Assembly (NCBI GenBank): GCA_049999805.1
Contig: JBNGIO010006005.1
Span: 78,392 to 142,391 of the forward strand
Direction of reading: 5' to 3'
Length of the DNA stretch: 64,000 bases
DNA from: Folioceros fuciformis
Lineage: Eukaryota > Anthocerotophyta > Anthocerotopsida > Anthocerotales
The notes beneath the pieces are model-generated. The model did not search any database. It was not told the origin of the DNA and saw nothing but the letters and a program-made list of their open reading frames with translations. Positions 38,815 to 51,008 of this stretch are shown one piece after another; position 1 is the stretch's first letter, and each line of letters opens with the position of its first letter. The position numbers and the translations under genes are program-made.

Positions 38815-39470
38815 ATAGGAAAGACTCACCTGGGACATATCAAGGAAGTGCGTTATATGCTTGGCGTATGTCTTTGGAGCAATCCTTTATTGCTTAGTGT
38901 CCTTAGTATTCGATGAGGGCCGCGATGCAAGCTCCTAAAATTGCACAATGGTCTCTCTGATGTGTCTTGGAACCATGTCACTCCGAGACTACCGGCCTAC
39001 TCCACACCAAGGTGAAACATCACCACATGCTAACCCTTGGCGAGAGGTAAGTGCTCAATATAGCTGCCTTTTGAGACCACCTATTTGTCGAGAAAGAGAT
39101 GAAACAAGATGTCTCCCCTGGATGTCATCTGATAGAATGATGTTGAACAAATTGTTTCTGGCCCTTAAGTGATCGCCATGTTGTACATCCTTCAGGCTTG
39201 TGCAAGCATTCTTCACATTCTTCAGTATCAATGAAGCCAGCTTGTTGTCCCTAGCAGACTAACTCAATTCATTTTGGTAACCCTTGAGTAGCAGTTGCCA
39301 AAAATGGGCCAAAATGTCCTTCCTGCAATCTGCTGTGTATGCTGAAGTGGCATGCATAAATTGTTGCCCAAGGTCACGAGTAGCCAGCTGCTTAACCCTG
39401 GTAGAACATTGATGCAACCCATCATGTGCAATTACAGCACGTTGCTCCGCTCTCCACTTCCGCACACATT
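38815..39470 (-). pseudogene. Frameshifted remnant of a transposon-like protein
   Basis: Three adjacent protein-like stretches lie on minus in different frames. 39465-39259 gives WRAEQRAVIAHDGLHQCSTR with LATRDLGQQFMHATSAYTAD and LAHFWQLLLKGYQNELS. A second, about 39258-39063, gives DNKLASLILKNVKNACTSLK, HGDHLRARNNLFNIILSDD and QGRHLVSSLSRQIGGLKRQL. A third, near 38890-38840, gives KTYAKHITHFLDMSQ followed by a good GT donor. The switch of frame at the first junction indicates a frameshift. I do not recognise the family. The mixture of coding remains and a possible intron suggests a decayed DNA transposon or a lost host gene. Confidence 0.35.
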
Positions 39471-40445
39471 CTGTGGACGTGCATTTTACATGATGGCCAT
39501 CACCAACAACACACTATCCATCCCCACCAGCATCAATAGCCTGAAGACCTACCACCCCTTCACTGTTGTCCAACTAAACTTTGAGAATTGCTGGAGCTGG
39601 AGGACATGACTGGTGTTGAACTTGCCTTTCCCTTTGTTGTCGCTTCTGTTGAGCCCATGCCCGCCGCTAGCTTGTAGGGGATCGGGCCATTCCACAAATC
39701 ATTATGAGCTATGCAGTGGCAGAAGCTATTAAAGAGGGTGCCTGTGGCATATGCACTTTAGAAAAAAACAAGGGAACATCTCTATGAGAATTAGGTGCAT
39801 AAGTTGGCAAGCATCAAACCTAAACACATCTCCACCTCCATTCTATCTTATTTGAGTAAGAAACAATTAATTAAATTTTCTTGAATCTAGAGAGAAAAAA
39901 TACACTTGTTTCACCCATTTTCCACTAAAGTGAACACCAAAGCATGCGTACACTCATAACAAAGCTTCCTTGATTTCAAACAAGAATAATGATTATTTCC
40001 AACCAATGTAGATGTATGTATAGGTGTCAGTAGAAGACTCATAGATAAGCTCTTTATTTACTATATGTAAGTATTTTTTTTATTTCTACTTAGAGAAAGT
40101 GCTCACTTTTAAGCAAGCATGTAGAGAATTGCTTAAGGTTTCTTCTTCCTTTTCTTATAAAATTTATCATTGGGATTTTAATTATATATTTCTTTGTCTT
40201 TTTTGGAAAAATTATAATGAAAATGAATGCATGATTGCAGGCCAATACTTACAAGGGCTTTGAAACTCAGGTAAAGGTGTACTTAAGTTGGGATGCCTTT
40301 GTACAAGATTCAAGGAATTCTGATTTACAGAATTCCATTCAGGCAGTGACCTATTTATGAGAGAAAAAAGCAGTCCCTCCTTGACATCTCTACAAAACAT
40401 CCACCTGACTAGCGATATACATACATTGTACTTCGCAACCACGGT
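39471..40445. other. Intergenic, AT-rich
   Basis: About 1 kb, AT-rich from 39750 to 40230. The 76-codon minus frame at 40212-40442 has no domain. No gene can be supported. Confidence 0.4.
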
Positions 40446-41561
40446 TTATGTATATCTGGATTTCACACTAAAGTTCTTATGCAGGAACCTGCGAAGCCTT
40501 TTCCATTTTTGGCGTGGAGTCTTCTCTGCGTAACTTTGTGTGTATGAGAGAGCAGTGACTAGCCCCTCCTCCTGCCAAGAGGCAACATTTGAACTATGTT
40601 TAGCAAGATGTGTGTGATCTACGCTTCTCCAGAGAGTAAGTGAAGATGGCTGAATTTTGTGGATCGACTTTGAGTGCACCTGAATTGGCTGCCACTCGCC
40701 TCGGCAGTCTGTGTATAGTGCCCGCCTTGCTGCCGGCTTCAGCTGACGCTCTGTGAGCACATGTTCTGTGGAATCCGAAGTTCGGACTTCATCAACGTAT
40801 GGACCTGACGCGGCAGCGCTCGTCTTGCTGTCTGGGAACATCATCACGGTCCCTTCCACTGAATCAGCAAACGTAACAAAAGTGTCGATGTCCTCGTGGA
40901 AGGTAACTACAGAGGGCCTGGTTGGATGCGGACTTTCAAACACCTGTTCCTCTGCACTTTGCTGGAATAGGTCACAGTTGCTTGTCAGGCAGGATGCATT
41001 TTCTCGAAAGCATTAAATTACGACAACAGATTGGAGCCTTCGCTGTTGAGTGCAGGGTATCACCATAGCCATTCTCATCTCCAGACCAGCAATCCTCTCA
41101 GACAGGGGGCCCTTCTCCTTGGTATCCTTCAGCACGTCCGTGACTGGCATAGCAAGTTTCTCGCCATGGCCACCGGGAGGGGAAAGAGATTCTGACCTCT
41201 GCTCGTCGGTCCCCCAGGCTGGGTTGCTCTTCCTGCGTTCCAAGTAGGAAAGCTGGGTTGTACATGGACAAAACAGGACAGATAACAGAGGAGTTAAAAC
41301 AGAAAAAAAATAAAAAATTCCGTCTTTCACTGCATTCCAATAGTGTGGCAAGGGGGAGGTCGTGATAGGGGAACGTGTAGACACTTGCTGCTCCAGACGC
41401 TCCACTCTGCGCAGCAGAGAAGTGCTTGGAGGTGTTGGCAATCCCGAGCACACGCCCTCGGTCTCAAAGCCTCTCTGCTCAAGCTCTTGCACATCTTCCA
41501 GCTCAGTCATGCTCTCCGACCCCGCTTCATCCCCGTGGCTCACGCTAGGCATGGACGCCAT
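40446..41561 (-). CDS. Unrecognised coiled-coil protein, probably 3 exons
   Basis: The start is ATG 41561 (MASMPSVSHGDEAGSE). Exon 1 has an acidic start and a short helix (LLRRVERLEQQVS). A T-rich 78-bp intron-like segment ending 'tacaacccag' (41251-41328) lies next. It is itself open, so its splicing is uncertain. The next exon has LSYLERRKSN and PLSERIAGLEMRMAM. A GT donor then joins an acceptor at about 40972, in phase, to QSAEEQVFESPHPTRPSVVT. The last exon contains VTFHEDIDTFVTFADSVEGT and a basic C-terminus (PRQKWKRLRRFLHKNFSVKS) before the stop at 40446. Paired short coiled coils and a basic tail suggest an adaptor or membrane-associated protein. I do not recognise the family. Confidence 0.55.
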
Positions 41562-42257
41562 GGAAAACCCTCTTGATCAAACCTGCCCTAGGCACGGCAG
41601 GACAGGGCTTCCTTTCCCAAGACAGGATCAACAAACAAAGTCTCCGCTTCCACTGGCATGGCCAATCTCGATGCAGGTTTTCTGAGACGGTTACCGACAT
41701 CGGAGTCTCCACCATTGCCACTGCAACCGTTGTTCTGACGAGGGTCCTCCGACCCCCCCTCGCTTGCCTCGGGTCAAATTCATGACTCTCCGGCCACCGA
41801 TCATGATACTTTGCCCATCGCATCGTCAACGCCGATGAGGCTAGCTCGTAAGTTCATTGGCTGATTTCACGCACGTTCGGTTAACATGATAGAAATTCGG
41901 TGTTCAATTAGTGGACGCGCATGCGCCGCCGAATTCGCAAACGAGTTGGTGAAACTGGCAGATCTCTGCGAGATCAATAGGTCACACGTGAAACCGCGTG
42001 GTCGCTGTTAGTGCTCCACTACATACTTAAAGGGGATTTTCCAAGCCTTTTCCCTTTTACTATGCAATAGGTACTAATAACAGCACCACTATGCGAACAG
42101 TCCATTTCGATTTGTTTCAGGTTTTTGATTATCGCGTAAATCCTCGCAAACCAAGAAAAGCTTTTAGTCAGACTAGCCGCTCACAATCTACTCGTAATCA
42201 TTCACAACTCATAAGCAGATGCATCTATCTGTGTTTCCGAATTTGGTTCCAAGAGAG
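41562..42257. promoter_or_regulatory. Intergenic between coiled-coil gene and DUF7054 gene
   Basis: This is upstream of the coiled-coil gene and downstream of the DUF7054 gene, both on minus. Open frames at 41545-41829 on both strands show no domain. An AT-rich block near 42050-42190 is a plausible site for the DUF7054 3' end. Confidence 0.4.
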
Positions 42258-43770
42258 CTAAACTGGAATGCACCTCTTCAGTGTCGAAGGCCACCAAGGA
42301 AGTGATGCAAGAACCCCCTGCTCAGAGCGATACCTGCCTAAGCCCGATTCCGGCGGCGACTCTGCTCCGGAGTCATACAACTGGAGAGAAATGTAACTTG
42401 AAGGTTCTGATGCAGCTGAAGGAATTGTTGCTGGACCCCTTTGGTCTTCTTGAGCACAGGAGGTTGGGACTCTTCTCCATTGGTCGGGCCCCGATAAACC
42501 TGGGCCCCTGAGTACAAATGATCGTGAGCCCGTGTCACAGATTTTGTCATCCTTGCGCAAAACTGTAGGTAGGTTCCATGACGATGGTCAGTGGGGATCC
42601 GAAGGTAAGAATTGGGAATCCATCTGCCTGGAATGAAGGGGCAAGGGGTGAGACTGGAGAGCGTTACTTACGTGTTGTTGTGTAAGGGGACAGAAAGAGC
42701 TGAAAGTTGCTCGTGTCCATGCCCAGCACAGGAAGGCGCGCCTCTCTTGCATACAATTCCAGTGCCGATTTTATGATATCTTCTACCTTGGTGTCCACAG
42801 CTACCACAAGTCTCAGAGCTCCTATGGTTCCCATCAGAGCGACGGTTATTAATACGCGTGAGCTGGATGGTGATGCGTAGGATGGCCATGCTGCTTCCTG
42901 GTCCCAATGACGAGACAGGCAAAGGTTACGTTAACTGGGCGGTAAAACTTGGGCAGGAACAGACTTGGAGCAGAGTAGGGTGGTCACCTGGACTTGATTG
43001 AAGAGCGTGTGCAGCATTGTGATAAAGCCCCCTGGCTTATCCTTGTCTGTTCCCCACTTAGAAGAAAAGGCTGGATCTGTCAGCACCCGCTTGATCGACA
43101 TGCTGGCATCCTGCATGCTGCCCCAGTGATCGCCCTGGGGAATTTCCTCCTTCTCTAAGGTTACCGGGGCCTGCACAGGTGTTTGGCTCAAGGGTTCAGA
43201 AGCTGAACGCCTGGCTGATGCATTGTGGCTCACTTCAATGGCAAAGCTTGCATCTTTTCCTCGCGAATGATGGCGATTATTGCTATAGTACTCCGGCTGC
43301 GCCTTCCAGGTCACCCTCAGCTTCTTGGACTTGGACCCACGCCCCCCTGGTGGCAACTCGTTCCTGGACCGAAGAGCTGATTGCAACACAGGTCTTGGCT
43401 CCTGCTGTTGTTTTGGGTTTGCGGCTGTCACCTTGCGGGTCAAGAAGCAGGGCTCCCTTTCACCCTCTGCTACACTGCCCCTCTGATAGTCCCCACTCTT
43501 TGCAGGGATGTCCCTGGAATTCAGCTCTCCACTGAGTTGTGATGTGCTCATTAATAAGTGGTCAGAGATGCTGCCACCAGGATCCAGTACATTTTTGGAT
43601 AGAGTACTCACTGTGATGGAGGAGTTTGTCTGAGTGAATTCCACCTCACGTCCTGTTGTGTCGAGGTTGTTACGATCAGCGAACACGTCTGGTATGATTT
43701 CTTTCGAAGCTGACAGTTGCACCTTGAAAGGGTCTGAGGGAAGAGTCTCAGGACCCGGGAAATGCACCAT
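42258..43770 (-). CDS. DUF7054 protein (At4g22758-like), 3 exons
   Basis: Exon 1 starts at ATG 43770 (MVHFPGPETLPSDPFKVQLS). It is a long low-complexity region rich in Ser/Pro/Arg (RSRNELPPGGRGSKSKKLRV) and ends HTLFNQVQ. Exon 2 carries the domain core: RVLITVALMGTIGALRLVVA, then TKVEDIIKSALELYAREARL and PVLGMDTSNFQLFLSPY. Exon 3 joins in phase at 'cctacag' and gives LRKDDKICDTGSRSFVLR, the closing GSRxF strand of the domain, then a variable tail to the stop at 42258. Plant homologues (uncharacterised protein At4g22758) have the same ubiquitin-like-fold pattern V-x-V-(x)n-D-x-I-(x)3-L-x-x-Y-x-x-E-x-R-x-P-x-L. Function is unknown. A further 5' exon was not excluded. Confidence 0.82.
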
Positions 43771-45291
43771 CCTTGAGAATAATGGTGCACTGCAGAAGCC
43801 CTGATCTGCAGGAATTTCAAAGCAACTTCAGAGTTCTCAGACCCAGCTAAAAAGATTTCTTGACTTGAGAACAGTCTAGGTCCTACAATAGTATCAATAT
43901 CTGGAGAGTTTGACTGATACTAAAGACTTTGACGAGTTCCAGTAAGCCTCCTTAGGCTTTCGTTCAGTGAAGCATCTGTACATGGAGGTGCTGTTTACAA
44001 GTGGGAATTGGGATCTGAGACCTGGCTGGAGGACAGTGGCAACAAGACTGGAGACTCAAAGGGTATGAAGAAGCAAGCGACGTTCACCAGAAATCAAAGT
44101 GACCATAACAATCACTGCATTGAAACAAACAAATAACACGTTCTCCAGAGTGTCCCTCCAACCAGCTTGCAAGACCAGTCTGAACAGACCTGAGAAGTTC
44201 ATCATTTTGATCCAAGACTTGCACGTAAGACAGCACCTGTGGACCCGAGTCCAGCAGTAAACCGGTACAACAAATTACTCTGTCAGTGACTTGATATGCT
44301 GATAAAGTCCTCCAAATTTTCAACGCAATGAAGTCGATCGACCTCGGTGTTCGAATGATGCTCCCTCTTGACAATACTCCAGTAGCGAAAACCGTCAAGC
44401 GCGACGACAGTCAAGGATTGGGGAGCATGAACTCGTGCAGAGACATGCCCACAAGAGGAATCGGGAGTGGGGGGTTTCGTAGGAGATCTACTGCCAGCGC
44501 AAGTGGTGCTGACAGGACAGGCACCGAAACGGGTGGGTGAGGGGACACAGCATTCGAACAGTGGCGAAGGCGATCCGTGNNNNNNNNNNNNNNNNNNNNN
44601 NNNNNNNNNNNNNNNNNNNNNNNNNNNNNNNNNNNNNNNNNNNNNNNNNNNNNNNNNNNNNNNNNNNNNNNNNNNNNNNCCTTGACGCCTATCTCTGCTA
44701 CACCTTCGGTCCCACTCACTCTGTAGGTTCTCACACCACCGGGAACTCCGACTGTTCATTGAATTGAGTTGCCATCATCTTCTCAGGAGGGGAGACCTGG
44801 TGCAAGCACCTCCGCTTCACGCCAATGCCATAAGGAATGCGGAGTCTCCTCAAATTCTCCTGTGATGGTGGGGGCCCACAGTTTTAGCACCATCGCGTTG
44901 CTTTGTCGGTTTCCTTTTAGGATAAACGTCCTGCAGTCTCCAAGTGTCCAGGGACAGATACTCCCTGGCAAGCAAGCACGACCATCGAGCACGACGCCTC
45001 CCTATTCAGTACCCAGTCAAGACAGGTCTCCAGTGTGGGCTCCAGCGCTTTCTGCGGCTGCTTTTTAGTACACCGCTTCTCATCCAGGTCTACGGAGAGC
45101 TGAACAGACTTGATGTTCGATTTGGTCTGCACCTTCCTTCCCCAAACAATGTCCCCTCAGACAGAACGTGGACCTCTGGGTGTCTATGTACGAACAGATG
45201 CGGATGATCACATGTGAAGTGTCACTCCTAGTCTACTCGTACTAATACATGTAACCTAGGTCGAGGACGTATCGATTGCGCGCTAGGTAGG
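43771..45291. other. Intergenic with 100-N assembly gap
   Basis: No complete gene is seen. Minus frames 44084-44398 and 44783-45132 are open (for example DLDEKRCTKKQPQKALEPTL) but have no domain. They may be 5' UTR/exons of the DUF7054 gene or the 3' UTR of ISA2. The gap prevents a decision. Confidence 0.4.
44580..44679. other. Assembly gap (100 N)
   Basis: Exactly 100 undetermined bases, the conventional placeholder for a gap of unknown size. Confidence 0.99.
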
Positions 45292-48200
45292 TCATCCAAC
45301 AACTCGGGCCTCCAGGAGTATGCTGCTGTGTGGCTGCAGGTCGTACAAGAGAGGACTGGTCACAAGTCCACAGCAAACACCTATCAGCAAATGAACAGTT
45401 TTGCAGAACCTGCAGAGTTAACACACGCCTCAAGGCAGGAAGTGCACCTTCCTTCCTCCTGTTGTGTGCCCAGAGGAACCCCGTCTTGAATAAAGTTCTG
45501 GGGAAATGGGAGGTTTGTGTCCGCGATTCGATACCTGAAGTGCAGATACCCATGGTCAGCACTCCTTAGCGACGAGATAGCAATACGTTCTCCGAAAGAC
45601 CTTCCAACTTAAGATCGCTTACCAAGTCATGCCTTCTGGTGGATTGGGCAAGCTGGCAGAGGCTGTCCAACTATGTGCATTGAACGCCATGTACAGATCT
45701 CCGACTCGCGGCGAGGCACTGTTTTCCGACGTCTTCGCCCGCAGACTGGCGGCAATGAAGCAACTGCAACACAACAGTCATCGTTAGTGACACGACCCGT
45801 TGAGCGGTCAACACGCAATGTCATCTAACTAGTATTACACTCTGTCCAACAAACACAGATGATGTAGGGTGTTACCTCTCAGGAACATCCCATTGTGGCT
45901 TGTTCAGCTCAACACCATGCCATGACAACAGGCTTGGATCCAAGAAGTTCTTTTGCTGGAGCGACGCAGCAGCAGCAGAAAATAGCTAAATGAGTGGTAC
46001 AAATGCTAGAAAAAGAAATTGCTATTTGTACCTTCAATACATCTTGTCGGCGTGAACGGAAAGCAACCAAAGAGGAGATGAGGTGCGTCATCTGCTGTCC
46101 GAAGTCTGCTTCTAAGGCATCCCACTGAAAAAAACATTCCCTGACGTAACAACACAAGCAAGACAAGACAAGCAAATGAATCACTAAGCCAAAGGCGATT
46201 GCACTTCACACGATCCCAGAAGGTCACCTACCTGTCCTGCAGAAACGTACTGCCACCTTTCGAATATCCATACTCGTCCCCCATGTTCAGAACAGGAGTT
46301 CCTTGAGAAAGAAAGAGAGCCATAAGAAAATTGCCGACCTGAGGAAAAGTAGTCAGTTTGGGAGGGAAGACAGTGAGCGACAGGCTTCACGAAGCCAGCC
46401 AGAAACAGAGCTAATACCTGCTTTACTCGCGTGTGAAGAACTGCCTGGTTACTAGAAGGACCTTCCTCCCCACAATTCCAACTATTTTCATATTAAGGTC
46501 AGCTATTTTAGAAAATTGTTCTGGGAACGACACCATTGCTTCTCAATAACCAAACACTCTGTCAAGAACCAGTACTCACCTCAGCTCACTGTCTCCAACC
46601 TCTGCATTACTTTCATTGAAATAACATGGAGACCGAAAAACACATGCGATCGATTTTCAAACGAGTTAACCACTGAGGAACATTCACACCTCTGTAGAAT
46701 GGCAGGAGCTTGCAACCAAGAATCAGGAGCTCAAAAGACTACTTTGCCGAGGGGCTGTTCACCTGTAGCTAACCAAGTCAGCAAGTGTGAGCCCAAAGGA
46801 ACTAGTTATAAAATTGATAGAGAAGCTGGGCCCACGACTGTTGGCAAACAGATCTCCACTACAAAAAGACATAAGACACAAGTTTATGCTATATATGAAG
46901 TCAATGCTCAAGAGATTACTGGAATAGGAAACCCCGAAGAGAACGCAGTTCCACGTAACATTCATCTCACTAAATCAGACCATTCCTGGTGCCTGCAACA
47001 TGAGGAGAAAACCTCGAAAAATTGCACTTCCACATAACATTCAGGTCCGAGGTTAGTCCATCCCAGTTACCTGCCACATACTCTTGTTGCAAACGTGCTT
47101 AGCCTGCCTTGTTCCCCTCTGATCATACGACGCACGTCACTGCGAAATTGAAAGTTCCACTCACACCACCTTCTCCAATGAGGGAACTTGGTATCCTAAT
47201 CCGTTCTCACCCAGTTAGTGTGGTTGAAACAATATTACAAGAGGCGTTCTTACAGGAAACTTCACATCATGTATCAGGAAGATATTACCTTACAGGAACC
47301 TGAAATTGGTGAGCATGTGTCAGCAATAAGCTTGCTACCACCAAGCAGAGGCTCAAATGAGATAGCTTCCACCAGCGGTGGCCTACTCAGCTCCTGTCCG
47401 TGAGGTCCTGTGACGAGTGCAGATGCATTCACAAAACTGAAGCCATCCACATGGTACTCGTCAACCCAATGTCTGAGGCTGTCCAGTATCTAGAGATCCA
47501 AAGTGCACAAGGTACCCATATCAGCTTGCAAAACACCTCTATGAGACTCCATGGAACATTTGAACTTGCTGCGGTGCAAACAGATTTGATCCCAGTAGGT
47601 ACTCTAAGCACAAGGAGATTATAGTACCATTCTTGTGACAATAGGATGATTACAATTTAAGCAGTTCAGTGCACCTGTATCCGGAGTAGAAACCCTACAA
47701 GAGATGACATGCCCCTCAGGAGAGGTTCACACAGAACGAGGACGACATGACCAAACGAGAACTAACAAAATGCCAAACACCACATACCTGCCAAATTGAT
47801 CAACGATGTAATAAGTTGCATTGTCAATACCACGGAGAGAGATTCTTTTAGGTTTCTCATCGCCATTTTCCGCTGTGTGACTGTACACAACTTCAAGAAT
47901 CACCTGGCAGGACCAAACCTGGATCTCAGCCACAGGAAGCTCACAGATGGTGTAGTATTGCCCCATAAGTGGACGCAAAAGCAACTCAAAGCAACAGGCG
48001 AAGGGTTATAGACACCTCAATTCCCCTTCTGTGTAATTCCTTCACCATCTGCTTGAAGGACGTACTTGCCGCTAGGCTGTCTCCACCAGGCCCATACAAG
48101 GGGGATGGTGCAAAAAAGCTGCGAGGACATAGACACAGTGGAATATTGTTTTAACTCAAACTGCATACGTAGTTCTGCTGGGCAATTTCGCACACAAGGA

Positions 48201-49604
48201 CTGAACTAATAACATGCAAAGCATCGAAAACGATTCCCAGTAGGTGCAACAAACTGGGACCTGATTGGATAGTAACTCCCTTGGCTCTCATCAAATGCAA
48301 AGATGGGCTGCAGAATCACGGCATTTGCTCCTGCAATTCCACGGCATGTTGCAAGACTTGTAAGAAAATGCTGCATTATCTTCATCCTGACGCTCATAAG
48401 AGCTGAGCTCAACTACCTAGATGCACAAGGTGATCAGCCTTCTGGATCACCCCGACGAATGTCCCCCTTATATCATCCTCGACCTTGCTGGAAATATCAG
48501 ACGTGTACCCATGGACATTGATTTTTTGCACAACAAGCTCATGTAGAGGTATGCTGTTTTCAAAAGCAGGACAGTGTTAGACCTTCAATATAGTTTCAGG
48601 ACATCCATGAATCTCTTCGGAGGCATGCAATCACTGTCAACCGACCGGGGACTAACGTCATCTTCCCAGTCAAAAGGAACAAGATGCCTGCTCAGCAGAC
48701 CAAGGGCAAGAGCCGGAGAAGGTAAATTCTCTGCACAAAGAAAGCGATTTGACCAATTATACAGCTGTTCGTGGACAACAAGTGCATAGAGATCGAGGCC
48801 TCCAAGAAGAGTACCTTGTCCGGGCTCAAAAGGAGCAATATGCTTAGCGTAAGGGTCCAACAAAACGCAACGACCATGAAAGCGATTTCCTTTCTCCCAA
48901 CTCGTGTCTCCCTGCAAAAAGCTTTCAACACTGGTGATCACAATACAGAGTCCAGAATAGCAAAGGTCTCATCAGCACATTCCTTTTGGCACCATCTTAC
49001 CAAACACCTGTAGCCATAGCGAGTGTAATTGTTCAAGCTCTCCAATCGTATATGCCAGATATCGCCCGTTCGATGCGTTGATGGATTCAAGTCAATCTCT
49101 AACTGCAGACGACAAGCCCACTTGGATGTTTCTCGAAGTGGGCTGAAGCAGGTTACGACAGGTGCAATGACTTTCCTGCACGGAATGACTCACCGAGGGC
49201 TCAACACTGCCTGGCTCGAAGAGGCACAGCACAACCTTCTCAGCATTTTTCGAAAACAGAGCGAAATTGATGGATCCATCCCTCTCGTGGTGAATACCCA
49301 GAGGTTCTGGGCGACCCCTGGTTGTATCAGATGACAACTGGTGCCCCATCTGTGAAGTTCCGGCCGCAGAAGTGGTCGAGCACCTGGCACCAATGTCTGC
49401 CATACGTCGCCAGGAACTTCCCGTGGGCAGACATGGTGCACGGAACAACCTGCAGTGGATGGTGACAGGGCCTGGGACCACATTCGCCCGCACACCCATT
49501 TGGGACCAGTCCTGCGGAAAACATCGGCCCCCTGCTATAGCTGGGAAAGGCAGCGGCACTCCAGCCATTGCTGCACACGAAGTGCTCGGAAATGGAGCAC
49601 TCAT
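45292..49604 (-). CDS. ISA2: Isoamylase 2 (ISA2), non-catalytic starch-debranching subunit, multi-exon
   Basis: The start is ATG 49604 (MSAPFPSTSCAAMAGVPLPF; plastid targeting plausible). The first exon ends with RPEPLGIHHERDGSINFALF, the CBM48-type isoamylase N-domain. Later exons give HRTGDIWHIRLESLNNYTRY, RFHGRCVLLDPYAKHIAPF, VQKINVHGYTSDISSKVEDD, the LFFAPSPLYGPGG region, and GH13 region I as VILEVVYSHTAENGD (active enzymes have DVVYNHT). Region II is DGFSFVNAS (active: GFRFDLAS, with the Asp nucleophile). Then follow ELSRPPLVEAISFEPLL, GNFLMALFLSQGTPVLNMGD, AFRSRRQDVL and LQPHSSILLEARVVG before TGA 45292. These losses are typical of ISA2, which does not cut but forms the hetero-oligomer with ISA1 that trims pre-amylopectin in plastids. 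Several introns exceed 200 bp and not every exon border was fixed. Confidence 0.88.
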
Positions 49605-50444
49605 CTCCACATCTTGTTCAAATACATCCTCCAATCTTCACATTTACGTTTAGCTTCAATCTGACATCAATCATGTTGGGCCCTATTTCTTATTTGGATA
49701 AACCCGTGGATTGCGGAGGAAACTTTCTCGATGCCACAACACTTAAGACAGATGGGGCCTTCGGTTTGGCGGCTCCGGGGAGCGCGAGCCCGGGACACGC
49801 GATCCTGACAGGAATCTTAGTGGCATAAGGAAAATTTTATGGGCTCATTTTGGAGCTTGGCCAAGGTGTAGACCTGACGCTTGGCAGTTGCTCCTGGGGG
49901 CTATTGCTCGTCGGTCGCGCACAACATGGGGGCCGCGGACTCGAAGCAACAGCTTGCAACTCAGGTTTCCCTCCACACCTTGGGCTGAAGAATTGGCCTG
50001 TTGTTTACTTTCTTTCCTTAGCCAATCGGATTTGCGTGTGAGCAAGAGCAATTAATTTCAGGGCTCACTGTCGGAAGTCACCACAGTGCACGGAGGGAGT
50101 GAGTTATCTAGGGATCCTTGTCTAACCAAGCTGGAAGCTCTGGAAGTTGTAAGTCTCAAATGCAGCAGATTTGCTCAAGTCTGTTTGAAATATGGAGAGG
50201 GATACCTTTACCTTAACCTTAACCCACGGTGGAGATGGCAGACCCAACCTCTTCTGAACCCGCAGCCGTCGGATCCGGGTTTGAAAGAACTACTTCTGCG
50301 GAGGACGGCTTCCTTCTCGGGCAGCATGGACTATGGTTCATCTTCTCAACCATTTTCAAGCTTAGGCAGACTTAGGCTACTTGCGATGAGAAAGTGCTTG
50401 TACGGGGTGCTCTTGCTGATGGCTTCCGTTACCAAGTGTATCAG
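49605..50444. promoter_or_regulatory. Intergenic between divergent ISA2 and the 50.4-kb gene
   Basis: Divergent promoter space. A plausible first exon for the plus gene begins at ATG 50235 (MADPTSSEPAAVGSGFERTT), but I could not close the splice phase to exon 50445. A short telomere-like string 'ccttaaccttaaccc' at about 50210-50225 is too short to call interstitial telomere. Confidence 0.4.
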
Positions 50445-51008
50445 GCGCCCTTGATGCAACTACCACTCAGCAGTTGTATGAGCTGTACGAGGAATGGCAG
50501 AAGACCACTGCTGCAACATTAAGCAGACGCCAGGTATTGCTCTGATTTTGTCTGAACTGCAATCTTCAGGATACATACTCAAGGTCTACGAACGACGCCT
50601 GGCCTTGAGCTAACTCGTGTGTGGCAGGAGGAACTAGGCAACAAAATTGAAGGGGTAGAAGCACTAGAGTTGAAGCTGTTGCAGCGGTTAAATTTCACTT
50701 CGTCAGTGATAAAATCAACTGCTGCACACTTGGAGGATGGTAATTGCTGAGCATTTGGTTGTTGGGGATGCGTGCAGTCATATTAGTGTGCTGTGAGGTC
50801 TGGAGCAAGACCCAGCAGCAGGCTCTCACGTCACGATCATTGCTGTGCAGTGCATCCTCTCAGACTGGAGGTAGCACAAATGAAGCGAAATTTAAGAGCC
50901 ACCATACAAACGTACAATGCGCTTTGTTCCAAAATTGAAGAGCTTGGACCTCATTGGTTGAAGGAAACGCCGAAGCGAATTTCCCTAAGGGATAGGGGAT
51001 CCCAATAG
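50445..51008 (+). CDS. Unrecognised helical protein, at least 3 exons (5' end unresolved)
   Basis: Three in-phase exons are clear. 50445-50533 encodes ALDATTTQQLYELYEEWQKT with TAATLSRRQ. 50627-50739 encodes EELGNKIEGVEALELKLLQR and NFTSSVIKSTAAHLED. 50851-51008 encodes VHPLRLEVAQMKRNLRATIQ and TYNALCSKIEELGPHWLKET, ending SLRDRGSQ before TAG. Junctions are GT-AG (phase 0, then phase 1). The product is small (about 120 residues visible) and almost entirely helical with heptad-like spacing, suggesting a coiled-coil subunit of a larger complex. I do not recognise the family. The first exon is probably upstream, near 50235. Confidence 0.6.

Noticed and set aside
50205-50226. Telomere-like 'ccttaaccttaaccc'
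   Set aside because: Only about two units; too short for an interstitial telomere.
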